Of a stretch of 17,879 nucleotides of DNA, positions 1 through 5,965 are shown piece by piece. The stretch comes from an uncultured Eubacteriales bacterium. GTDB lineage: Bacteria > Bacillota > Clostridia > Oscillospirales > Acutalibacteraceae. Numbering within the stretch: the first letter of the stretch is position 1; each line of letters begins with the position of its first letter. The notes under the pieces were generated by a model that saw nothing but the letters and a program-made list of their open reading frames with translations, was not told the DNA's origin and did not search any database. Both the position numbers and the translations under genes were made by a program. The DNA is taken from NCBI GenBank assembly GCA_948815685.1, contig CAQJOC010000013.1:1-17879 (forward strand). The letters are read 5' to 3'.

Positions 1-174
1 CTTTTATTTTATATCAAAAGGAGCTTTTATTATAATTTTGCTAAAGCTTTCACCCACGGCACAGCCGGGGGTTTTGTATACCAAAAATTTAAAGAGTACT
101 TTTGGCAGTAAAGTACTTTTTATGACCCAAAAACGTAGTAATTTCACTGTTAAGTTTTTCGTGTGAACAGGCCC
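1..174. mobile_element. Right end of an insertion sequence (truncated by window edge)
   Basis: The segment ends at 161-174 in GTGTGAACAGGCCC. The same 14 bases plus the flanking TA occur in inverted orientation at 4932-4947, as expected for a terminal inverted repeat of a repeated element. The element body therefore lies to the left and runs off the window. Inside are two hairpins: a GC-rich one at 53-70 (CCC-CGGC stem, ACA loop, followed by TTTT), which could be a terminator, and an 8-bp perfect stem at 95-102/110-117 that can extend to about 12 bp. No transposase frame is visible in this short piece. The element abuts a transposase fragment of another IS, so it probably inserted into it. 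The IS family of this end is not established. Confidence 0.55.
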
Positions 175-175
175 T

Positions 176-390
176 AGGTTATTAACAGGCGAAGAAAAAT
201 TTGTATACGGTGACAGTGGCTATCTTGGAGCAAAGAAGAGAAAAAATGCGGTTATAAAAAATAATAATGGAGAAAAAATTAAGTACCAAATCAACAGGAG
301 ACCTTTACAGGTCAAGAAACTTTCAAAAAGTGGGCAATACAAAGCAAAAAATTAGAACACCAAAAATCATCCATGCTGACAATGCTTCTT
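176..390 (+). pseudogene. IS5-family transposase, C-terminal fragment, frameshifted
   Basis: Translation from 179 gives LLTGEEKFVYGDSGYLGAKK and then, after a short lysine/asparagine stretch, YQINRRP and a lysine-rich run, stopping at 353-355. The GDSGYxGAxKR block, the INRRP block and the following KKLS pattern are typical of the C-terminal catalytic part of IS5-group DDE transposases. Just before the stop, another frame continues as EHQKSS, matching the REHDKSS block that normally follows, so a frameshift lies near 350. The N-terminal two thirds are missing: the frame begins only five bases after the end of the neighbouring IS. The gene is dead. The family is clear from motifs; the subgroup is not. 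Confidence 0.75.
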
Positions 391-515
391 TAAAACTTTT
401 GTCTATGCTTTCAACAACTTTGCTCTACATAAATTTTCTTTACCCTCATTTAAAATCTGCTTTTTCTTCTTTTATTTAACGCATCTCTCTTGGCACTATC
501 TTAAATTTTTGTGTA

Positions 516-544
516 TTGACAATAAAATATTATTATATTATTAT
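516..544 (+). promoter_or_regulatory. Predicted sigma-A promoter
   Basis: TTGACA at 516-521, a 17-base spacer, then TATTAT at 539-544. The -35 is perfect and the -10 has one mismatch. It reads toward the 336-aa protein gene and would give a leader of roughly 350 bases containing the inverted repeat at 786-819. AT-rich DNA gives chance matches, but a perfect -35 with exact 17-base spacing is better than background. Confidence 0.5.
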
Positions 545-785
545 TTAGATGATAATATTTGAAAGTAAATATACAAAAAAGAAAAAATAATCATAAAAAA
601 TGTGAGTATTAAAGAATAAGCGTAAAAGATATGTATTAGAAAAAAATAAAAGATAGAAAACTTTGATATTATTGATTTATACAATAATTAGAACAAATAT
701 ACAATGGCATTATATCAAAAATATTAAATACATGGTTATCATAAATTAATATATTTTTTGGTTAAACCTAGGGCAAGATTGCCAA

Positions 786-819
786 TTGATAAAATTTAAG
801 GATATTATCATTTTATCAA
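786..819. repeat. Inverted repeat in leader of the 336-aa gene
   Basis: TTGATAAAA at 786-794 and TTTTATCAA at 811-819 are exact reverse complements around a 16-base loop. It lies about 80 bases upstream of the start codon. It could be an operator or an RNA hairpin. It is not followed by a T tract, so it is not a normal terminator. Confidence 0.4.
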
Positions 820-900
820 ATTTATTCATAATTTCTTTGTTTTTCTAATTGTATCTTTTATTATCTATCTTTAATATAACCCAATATTTAATTAAGGAGA

Positions 901-1911
901 ATGTTTAAATTGAAGAGATACTTTTTTAAAAACATAATTAAATGTATATCTGTTTTTTTTATATCAATAATATTATCTGGAGCTTTCACGGTAAAGGTAT
1001 CGGGGATAAGAATAGAAGACCTGCAAGGAGATTTGAAAAAATTATATGACGATTTAACTCCCAGGGCTCAAGAAAAGTTTGAAGAAGTTTTTCTTTCTAT
1101 ATATAGCAGTTTGGATGAACAAAATCAAAAAAATTTCGATAGGCTGCTTTTGCCCTCGTTGGTTTCCTTATTTCAAATACCTCAAAGAAATAAAATGTCA
1201 TTTAATTTTTCTAATTTTCTTGGTGGCATAATAAATTTTTTAGATTCTATAGATGATCCTATAACCAAACAACAAGTGGCATTTTTAATGGGCGTTTGCC
1301 CTATAAAAGAAAATGAAGAAGTAGTAGGCTTTTTAGTCGCATCTAAAAAAATGGTAGATTTTACAACAAAATGTAAATCGGGTATAAATGCTTTTTTTCA
1401 GAGACTAGGTTATAATGCATTAAAAAGTAAATTCGACACTTCCATCATTTTACGAAATTCTTTTTACCCATTGAAGCTTAATCCGGACGAGGGACGACAC
1501 TGGAGTGTTAGAATTAAACAAGGGGTTAATACCGATACACTCCGGTCTGTTAACAAAACAGACGAACCTTCCTCAAATTTTCCAGAATCTAACGAAGCAA
1601 ATAGATATTCTTTAGATTTTTCAAACATTAGCGAAACAAATGAAGAATTTAAGCTCATGCCACCAATAGATAACTCACTTTCTTCACTGCAATATGACGA
1701 AATGGTCGAAGAATTTAATCCTATGGATCCTAGCACCTACTTAAAAAACACGCCAAATAATAATATCTTTAGTGATGATGAGACTTTTAGTGATGCTAAG
1801 ATCTTAGATTATTCTAATTTTGGTTCTACACCGATAAATAGCTTTAATTGCGAAGAAAAAAATAAAGAGGATTTTCAGTTCTCTTTGAGTTTGCAACAAA
1901 ATTTAATATAA
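901..1911 (+). CDS. Secreted or membrane-anchored protein of unknown function (336 aa)
   Basis: I do not recognise this protein. Residues 1-10 are basic (KLKR..KN) and residues 11-30 form a hydrophobic segment (IIKCISVFFISIILSGAFTV), so it is exported or anchored; cleavage near residue 34 (KVSG) is possible. Residues 36-200 are a mixed charged and hydrophobic, probably helical domain with only two cysteines (positions 133 and 158), containing an F-Q-R-L-G-Y segment and a WSVRIK segment near residue 200. From about residue 210 to the end it is rich in Asn, Ser, Asp and Glu and looks disordered. The AAGGAG at 894-899 is only one base from the ATG, so the TTG at codon 4 (910, spacing 10) may be the true start, giving 333 aa. 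The gene stands alone behind a possible promoter at 516-544, in DNA bounded by IS ends. It could be a lineage-specific surface or host-interaction protein, but nothing seen proves that. Confidence 0.75.
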   Translation: MFKLKRYFFKNIIKCISVFFISIILSGAFTVKVSGIRIEDLQGDLKKLYDDLTPRAQEKFEEVFLSIYSSLDEQNQKNFDRLLLPSLVSLFQIPQRNKMSFNFSNFLGGIINFLDSIDDPITKQQVAFLMGVCPIKENEEVVGFLVASKKMVDFTTKCKSGINAFFQRLGYNALKSKFDTSIILRNSFYPLKLNPDEGRHWSVRIKQGVNTDTLRSVNKTDEPSSNFPESNEANRYSLDFSNISETNEEFKLMPPIDNSLSSLQYDEMVEEFNPMDPSTYLKNTPNNNIFSDDETFSDAKILDYSNFGSTPINSFNCEEKNKEDFQFSLSLQQNLI

Positions 1912-1993
1912 AATTTTAAGTAAATAAGCAACAATAGGTCGTGATATATAGGCATTTTGGCAAAAATATCAATAGATGTTAATTAAAAATTTG

Positions 1994-2002
1994 TGTTATA
2001 AT
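1994..2002 (+). promoter_or_regulatory. Possible extended -10 promoter for the carboxyltransferase gene
   Basis: TGTTATAAT at 1994-2002 is a perfect extended -10 element (TGnTATAAT), about 112 bases before the TTG start. No convincing -35 lies at the right distance; extended -10 promoters can work without one. Confidence 0.4.
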
Positions 2003-2114
2003 TATCTATAAAAATACTTCATATTAATAATATATAGATTTGAGTATTCAAAAACGGATAAAGAATAAAGCTAAGCTATGCAAAAAGTGAATTTTTGTTT
2101 AAGGGGTAATTTTT

Positions 2115-3461
2115 TTGAAAGCTGTAGAAAGTCAAAAAAAATGCGATGGATACAAAATTTTAAAAAATCTTTTTGATGAAAACACAATGGAGGAAATTGC
2201 TCCTTTTTTTAAATATGATGAGATTGCCCCAGGAATAATTTGTGGATTTGGGAGAATTAAAGGATATCATGCTTATGCTTTTGCACAAAGCTTAGACTTA
2301 AGCGGAGGGATGATGTCAAAATCCCAAGCTTTTAAGCTTATGAAACTTTATTCCCTTGCAGAAAAAACAGGAGCTCCGATTGTAGGTGTATTTAACTCCA
2401 AAGGAGCGTCTTTAATAAGTAAAAATCAGGCTTTAGAGGCATATGTAAAAATTAGCCAAAAATGCTGCCAACTTTCCGGAGTGGTTCCCCAAATCTCGCT
2501 TGTGGTTGGTATGTGTTATGGAACTATGGCATCAGTTGTGTCTTGCTCTGACATAGTGATAATTACAAAAGATGGAAAACTTGGTTTCGATATTGGCGGA
2601 GAAAATAGTGATGCCGAAAAGTCTTGCATAGACGGAACATCGGATATAATGGCCGAAAATGAAAATGAAGCAATTGAAAAGGCAAGAAATCTGATATCTA
2701 TGTTGCCGAGTAATAATCTTTGTGGAAATAGAACAGTGGAATTTAATGAGCAAGAAAATTTAAATATATCAATAGCAAATGAGAAAAATAAGCATGAAAT
2801 TATAAATAAAATTTGTGATAAAAGTAGTTTTATTGAAATAAAGAAAGACTTTGGAAAGCATTTTATTACAGGTTTTGCATCGATTAAGGGCAAAGTATGT
2901 GGGATTATATGTTCAAATCCCGCCGTCTTGGATTGTGCTGATTATGACTCTTGTTCTAAAGTTGCAAAATTTATTATGATGTGCGACTCTTTTTCTATTC
3001 CTCTTATTACTTTGGCCGATACGCAAAATTTTTCATCAATAAATGGAGCATCTAAGATATTTTGTGCTTACTCAAATTCTACATGTATAAAGCTCAGTGT
3101 GATTACAGGAAAAATTTATTCCGGGACTGCTTATACCGCACTATGCGGCAGAGGAATGCAAGATTTGATTTTTTGCTGGACAACAGGAGGTGTTTCAGCT
3201 CTTAAGCCTCAAACTGCAGTGGAAATTTTGTGGAAAGACAGGCTACATGGTGATGGTGTGGATTTTAAGCAAAAGCGCAAAGAATTAGAAGAGGAATATA
3301 TAAAAACAGAAGTCGGAGCGATTAGGTCTTGTGAAATAGGGCTTGCAGATTATATAATTTATCCAGATGAAACAAGAGAAAAGCTTGCGCTTGCTCTAGA
3401 GTCTTTGGAAAATAAAAGAGAAAGAACTTTACCTAAAAAACATACAAACATAAATATGTAA
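2115..3461 (+). CDS. Acyl-CoA carboxyltransferase / decarboxylase alpha-like subunit (MmdA-type)
   Basis: This is a carboxyltransferase of the acetyl-CoA/propionyl-CoA carboxylase beta and methylmalonyl-CoA decarboxylase alpha superfamily. Such enzymes move CO2 between an acyl-CoA and biotin on a carrier protein. The N-terminal half (residues 25-235) carries MMSKSQAFK, the SKGA turn and SGVVPQISLVVG; the C-terminal half (240-435) carries AKFIMMCDSFSIPLITLADT, AVEILWKDRL and the ending LPKKHTNINM. Length is 448 aa against about 510-520 for classical MmdA/PccB, but normal for the short clostridial subfamily. The oxyanion-hole regions are altered relative to classical enzymes (YGTM and YSGT where AGGA and YGGA are usual), so the acyl substrate cannot be named. 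It starts at TTG with AAGGGG eight bases upstream. The biotin carrier gene follows after 337 bases; no biotin carboxylase or membrane beta subunit is nearby. Confidence 0.85.
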   Translation: MKAVESQKKCDGYKILKNLFDENTMEEIAPFFKYDEIAPGIICGFGRIKGYHAYAFAQSLDLSGGMMSKSQAFKLMKLYSLAEKTGAPIVGVFNSKGASLISKNQALEAYVKISQKCCQLSGVVPQISLVVGMCYGTMASVVSCSDIVIITKDGKLGFDIGGENSDAEKSCIDGTSDIMAENENEAIEKARNLISMLPSNNLCGNRTVEFNEQENLNISIANEKNKHEIINKICDKSSFIEIKKDFGKHFITGFASIKGKVCGIICSNPAVLDCADYDSCSKVAKFIMMCDSFSIPLITLADTQNFSSINGASKIFCAYSNSTCIKLSVITGKIYSGTAYTALCGRGMQDLIFCWTTGGVSALKPQTAVEILWKDRLHGDGVDFKQKRKELEEEYIKTEVGAIRSCEIGLADYIIYPDETREKLALALESLENKRERTLPKKHTNINM

Positions 3462-3798
3462 AATAAATAAATTAAAAATTTTTTAAGTTATAAATTAAAA
3501 TAAAATTTTTATTTTTTATTCTGTTATGAATTTTACAAGTTGAGATGACTAAATTTTGGTGGTTTATTCAAATTAATTCTATATAGTCTATTCAATCGGT
3601 AAAATTTATCAAAATTTTTTAATTTAATCAACAAACAAAATGGTCCTTTTTTCAAATTATTGAGTTATTATAAAAAAGATAATACTAAAAAACAAAAATC
3701 CACAAAGAAAACTAATTTTGTGGGATGTAAATTAAAGTGAATAATTATTGTAAAAATCTAATAAATGCTAAAATTGGAATTTGTGGGAGAGAAAAATA
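3462..3798. other. Noncoding spacer between carboxyltransferase and biotin carrier
   Basis: This 337-base A/T-rich stretch occupies the place where related clostridial clusters usually encode a small OadG/MmdD-like membrane subunit. I see no reading frame with a ribosome site and no membrane-segment remnant. A 7-bp perfect stem, CCACAAA at 3700-3706 with TTTGTGG at 3717-3723, could form an RNA hairpin. It is not followed by a T tract. Confidence 0.5.
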
Positions 3799-4182
3799 GT
3801 GAAAAATCTTAGAGTAACAGTAAATGGAAAAACTTATGAAGTAGTTGTTGAAGAAGTAGAAAAAGGCAAAAGTTCAAAGGAAAAATTTTTAAAAGAACAG
3901 GATGAGAAAAATGAACTGACACTTGATAATATTGAGAATGAAAGTATAGAAAAAAATGTTAAAATTGAGGGCACAGCAATAAAAGCACCTATGCCGGGAA
4001 CCATAGTTTCTGTAAAAGCTGAAATCGGAAAAAAAGTTTTAAAAGGCGAAGTGCTGATTATCTTAGAAGCAATGAAAATGGAAAATGAGATAATCGCACC
4101 ATTTGATGGAGAGATAACATATATAGATGTAAAAAAAGGAGATTATGTAGATTCAGGGAAAGATTTAATATTTTTAAAATAA
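3799..4182 (+). CDS. Biotin carrier protein (biotin/lipoyl attachment domain, MmdC/OadA C-terminal type)
   Basis: This is a small carrier protein that holds biotin on a swinging arm and serves the carboxyltransferase upstream. Residues 1-20 (MKNLRVTVNGKTYEVVVEEV) are the usual N-terminal strand pair of decarboxylase carrier subunits. Residues 21-57 form a linker rich in Glu, Lys and Asn rather than the common Pro/Ala. Residues 60-127 are the biotinyl domain, with APMPGT at 63-68 and EAMKMENE at 90-97; Lys93 is the predicted biotinylated residue. I chose GTG at 3799 because GGAG at 3786-3789 lies nine bases before it; the in-frame TTG at 3781 lies upstream of that site and would add six residues. 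The product is 127 aa. No OadB-like gene follows, so the complex it joins, a decarboxylase or an acyl-CoA carboxylase, is uncertain. Confidence 0.9.
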   Translation: MKNLRVTVNGKTYEVVVEEVEKGKSSKEKFLKEQDEKNELTLDNIENESIEKNVKIEGTAIKAPMPGTIVSVKAEIGKKVLKGEVLIILEAMKMENEIIAPFDGEITYIDVKKGDYVDSGKDLIFLK

Positions 4183-4513
4183 CTTTCTGCAAAATCAGTT
4201 TTGGACGCTCAAAAATCCGATATTTTTTATAAATAAAATGTCAAAATTTACATTTTTTCCCTCTATCCTAAAGTCATCAATAAACAAATATTTTACCTTT
4301 TTGCTTATGGGTATGTTTTGATTTCGCACGAAATCTAATAAAAAATGCGTAATAGAAATTTGATTTTCAATAATCAAGCAGTTAAAGCATTATAGTTTAT
4401 ATAAATAAAAGAACAGTGAAAACTTCCACAAATGTTTAAAGCATTGACATCTTTTAAACAATCCAAAACCATCTGCTGACATATTCCCTACTTTTAAAGT
4501 TCATAATTTTAAT
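4183..4513. other. Intergenic region between converging genes, no supported gene
   Basis: About 330 bases between the biotin carrier and the reverse-strand proline-rich gene. A reverse 60-codon frame (4377 to 4195) begins at TTG without a ribosome site and has no recognisable motif, so I do not call it. TGTTTAAA at 4433-4440 and TTTAAACA at 4453-4460 form a perfect 8-bp inverted repeat with a 12-base loop, downstream of the proline-rich gene on the minus strand. It may mark transcript ends, but there is no U tract in either direction. Confidence 0.5.
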
Positions 4514-4807
4514 TTAAGCGCCATATGGACGTGGCTTTACCACGGGCGGACCTTCTATACGCGTCAAAGGTGGTAAATTTGCCGGTACTTTTCTATGTGG
4601 AGGTGGGGGCTCCGGATAACTAAATCTTCTTGGTGGGGGTGGACTATACGGAGCCACCATTGGCGATTCAATGTATAATGCTTGCCTTTTTGGAACTTCC
4701 ACTTTCACAAGTTTTTCACCGGAAACTATAAACTTTATAAAAGGTATAGCTATACATGTAGCAAGTGCAGCAGCTATTACTGAAATTATAATTTTAATTG
4801 AAACCAT
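4514..4807 (-). CDS. Small membrane-anchored proline-rich protein (97 aa)
   Basis: I do not recognise a family. Residues 4-28 form one hydrophobic segment (IKIIISVIAAALATCIAI and onward), either a membrane anchor or an uncleaved signal. The rest is basic and very proline-rich, with SPPPPRR near residue 55 and EPPPPHRK near residue 66, then PPLTR and PPVVKPRPYGA at the C-terminus. This suits an extended segment crossing the cell wall or binding a partner that reads proline tracts. Expression is well supported: AAGGTG lies eight bases before the ATG and a near-consensus promoter lies just upstream on the same strand. It is the only clear reverse-strand gene in the window. Consecutive prolines usually need elongation factor P for translation. 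The function is unknown; an envelope role is only an inference from the topology. Confidence 0.7.
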   Translation of the reverse strand: MVSIKIIISVIAAALATCIAIPFIKFIVSGEKLVKVEVPKRQALYIESPMVAPYSPPPPRRFSYPEPPPPHRKVPANLPPLTRIEGPPVVKPRPYGA

Positions 4808-4850
4808 ATTTAATTCACCTTTATATTTTTGTTTTACTGAAATATTTTAT

Positions 4851-4879
4851 ATAATAACATTTTTTTAAAATAATGTCAA
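4851..4879 (-). promoter_or_regulatory. Sigma-A promoter of the proline-rich protein gene
   Basis: Read on the minus strand: TTGACA at 4879-4874, a 17-base spacer, then TATTAT at 4856-4851. This predicts a transcript start near 4844 and a leader of about 37 bases before the ATG at 4807. Both boxes, the spacing, the short leader and the ribosome site agree, making this one of the best promoters in the window. Confidence 0.7.
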
Positions 4880-4931
4880 TTTTTAAATTAAATTGGAGCA
4901 GCGAAGAAAATATAGGAGGAGGCTTACAGAT

Positions 4932-4947
4932 TAGGGCCTGTTCACAC
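4932..4947. mobile_element. Solitary IS or MITE terminal inverted repeat
   Basis: TAGGGCCTGTTCACAC is the exact reverse complement of 161-176. Its orientation makes it the left end of an element extending to the right. Beyond about three more A residues the sequence no longer matches the other end. A degenerate possible partner, CGTATGAAACTT, lies at about 5018-5029, which would give a relic of roughly 95 bp, but that match is weak. It is best read as a truncated IS or a decayed MITE. Confidence 0.5.
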
Positions 4948-5212
4948 AAAATTGTTGGAATAATTAGTCGTAAAAACGATATTTTAGAAAAATATTAATT
5001 TTTTACAGTTAATTTCGTATGAAACTTAAATACTGATTTTAACAGAAAATGTTTAAATTAAAAATTATTTATTATATATTTAAAGTAGGGAATTAAATTT
5101 TAAAACTTATTAAATTGCTTTTGAGGACAAGTTATAGTTAATACGGTTTATAAAGAGAGATATATATTCTGATATATACATCTTACTTACAGTACCTGGA
5201 TTATGTAGTGTG

Positions 5213-5238
5213 ATATTATTTATTTTGTTATTTATGAA
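5213..5238 (+). repeat. 26-bp direct repeat, copy 1 (upstream of the ylbF-like gene)
   Basis: This matches 5796-5821 at 25 of 26 positions (the core reads ATATTATTTAT, then T or A, then TTGTTATTTATGAA). Copy 1 precedes the YlbF-family gene by 45 bases. The flanks of the two copies do not match, so this is a short dispersed repeat or a shared regulatory site. AT-rich composition raises the chance of coincidence. Confidence 0.5.
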
Positions 5239-5283
5239 GAGCATTATATAAAACTAAAAAAAGAAAATATGGAGGAAGTAGAA

Positions 5284-5691
5284 ATGGATTTAATTGAAAT
5301 AGCAAGACAATTAGGAGAAGAAATACAAAATGATGAACTCTATATAAAAGTTAGAATTAGTGAACAAAAACTTGAAATGGATGAAGAATTTCAGAAACTT
5401 ATGAAATCATTTAATGAAGAAAAAAGCAAAATAAATGAAGAAATCAGCAAAGAAGAACCGAATCAAAGCAAAATAGAAGCTTTGAATAAATCTATTTCGG
5501 AAAAATATGAAAAAATAGGGAAGAACCCGAATATGATTTCGTATCAAAAATCACAAAAAGAACTTATGGATATAATAAATAAAATTAATTTTATAATATT
5601 GAAATCAGCTCAAGGAGAAAATCCGTATTCTGTTGAGAACGAAGATTATCCGGGATGCAGTGGTGTTTGTTCCGGATGCGAAGGGTGTTAG
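5284..5691 (+). CDS. YlbF/YmcA-family protein with cysteine-rich C-terminus
   Basis: Members of the YlbF family (Com_YlbF) are small all-helical proteins; in Bacillus, YlbF, YmcA and YaaT form a complex that modulates RNase Y and development. Residues 1-15 (MDLIEIARQLGEEIQ) and the helical region to about 112 fit the family, including the D.EFQKLM..FN pattern near 38-50. The last 11 residues form a glycine/cysteine tail with Cys125, 129, 132 and 135 (CX3CX2CX2C), suggesting a bound metal or iron-sulfur cluster. I place the start at ATG 5284: GGAGG at 5271-5275 lies eight bases before it, whereas the earlier ATG at 5269 overlaps that site. The product is 135 aa. It lies 274 bases ahead of mutS on the same strand. 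Which RNA target or partner it serves cannot be seen. Confidence 0.85.
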   Translation: MDLIEIARQLGEEIQNDELYIKVRISEQKLEMDEEFQKLMKSFNEEKSKINEEISKEEPNQSKIEALNKSISEKYEKIGKNPNMISYQKSQKELMDIINKINFIILKSAQGENPYSVENEDYPGCSGVCSGCEGC

Positions 5692-5765
5692 AGACCTGTG
5701 GGATGAAAACTTAAAATTATAGTCAACTGAGTTTAAAATTGATTATATGTTTTTAAGATATACAA

Positions 5766-5777
5766 ATCGAGCTCGAT
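5766..5777. promoter_or_regulatory. 12-bp perfect palindrome upstream of mutS
   Basis: ATCGAGCTCGAT is a perfect palindrome standing out by its GC content in an A/T-rich spacer 189 bases before mutS. It could be an operator for a dimeric regulator. It does not resemble the Gram-positive SOS box (GAAC-N4-GTTC core). No regulator is known from the sequence. Confidence 0.35.
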
Positions 5778-5795
5778 GTTGGTTTATATGGCACA

Positions 5796-5821
5796 ATATT
5801 ATTTATATTGTTATTTATGAA
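5796..5821 (+). repeat. 26-bp direct repeat, copy 2 (upstream of mutS)
   Basis: Second copy of the repeat at 5213-5238 with one mismatch, 145 bases before the mutS start and 18 bases after the palindrome at 5766-5777. Confidence 0.5.
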
Positions 5822-5965
5822 CTTGGCTTTTGTTTTTTTATTATAATTACTATAAAATAAAGACTTGCCCAAAGACCATATTTATCTGAATCAAGTAAAA
5901 TTACTTTTATCTTATTTTATATTGATTAAAAATTTCAACATTATTTTAATAGGGAGGAAATAAAA

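Larger units (their letters stand above)
391..900. other. AT-rich spacer with promoter and inverted repeat, no gene seen
   Basis: About 510 bases between the transposase remnant and the 336-aa gene. A 70-codon frame at 267-479 is mostly the wrong frame of the transposase relic and is not supported as a gene. I see a sigma-A-type promoter at 516-544 and a 9-bp perfect inverted repeat at 786-794/811-819. The rest is A/T-rich with many stops in all frames. At 761-774 there is a near match, in inverse orientation, to the IS junction at 171-186. Confidence 0.6.
4808..5283. other. Intergenic region with promoter, stray ribosome site and IS end
   Basis: About 475 bases without a gene. It contains the minus-strand promoter at 4851-4879, a strong but orphan ribosome-binding sequence AGGAGGAGG at 4914-4922, an IS terminal repeat at 4932-4947, and one copy of a 26-bp repeat at 5213-5238. 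No transposase coding sequence can be read to the right of the IS end. Confidence 0.6.

Noticed and set aside
267..479. 70-codon frame on the plus strand
   Set aside because: Most of it is the wrong frame of the IS5-like transposase relic. It has no ribosome site and no recognisable domain.
4195..4377. 60-codon frame on the minus strand ending SVQN
   Set aside because: It begins at TTG without a ribosome site or promoter and has no motif that I recognise. It may be a gene fragment but cannot be supported.
4671..4868. 65-codon frame on the plus strand
   Set aside because: It is antisense to the proline-rich protein gene, which has a promoter, ribosome site and coherent protein composition.
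175..4935. Intact composite transposon
   Set aside because: Only partial IS ends are visible, the right-hand one lacks any transposase, and no target duplication can be shown within this window.
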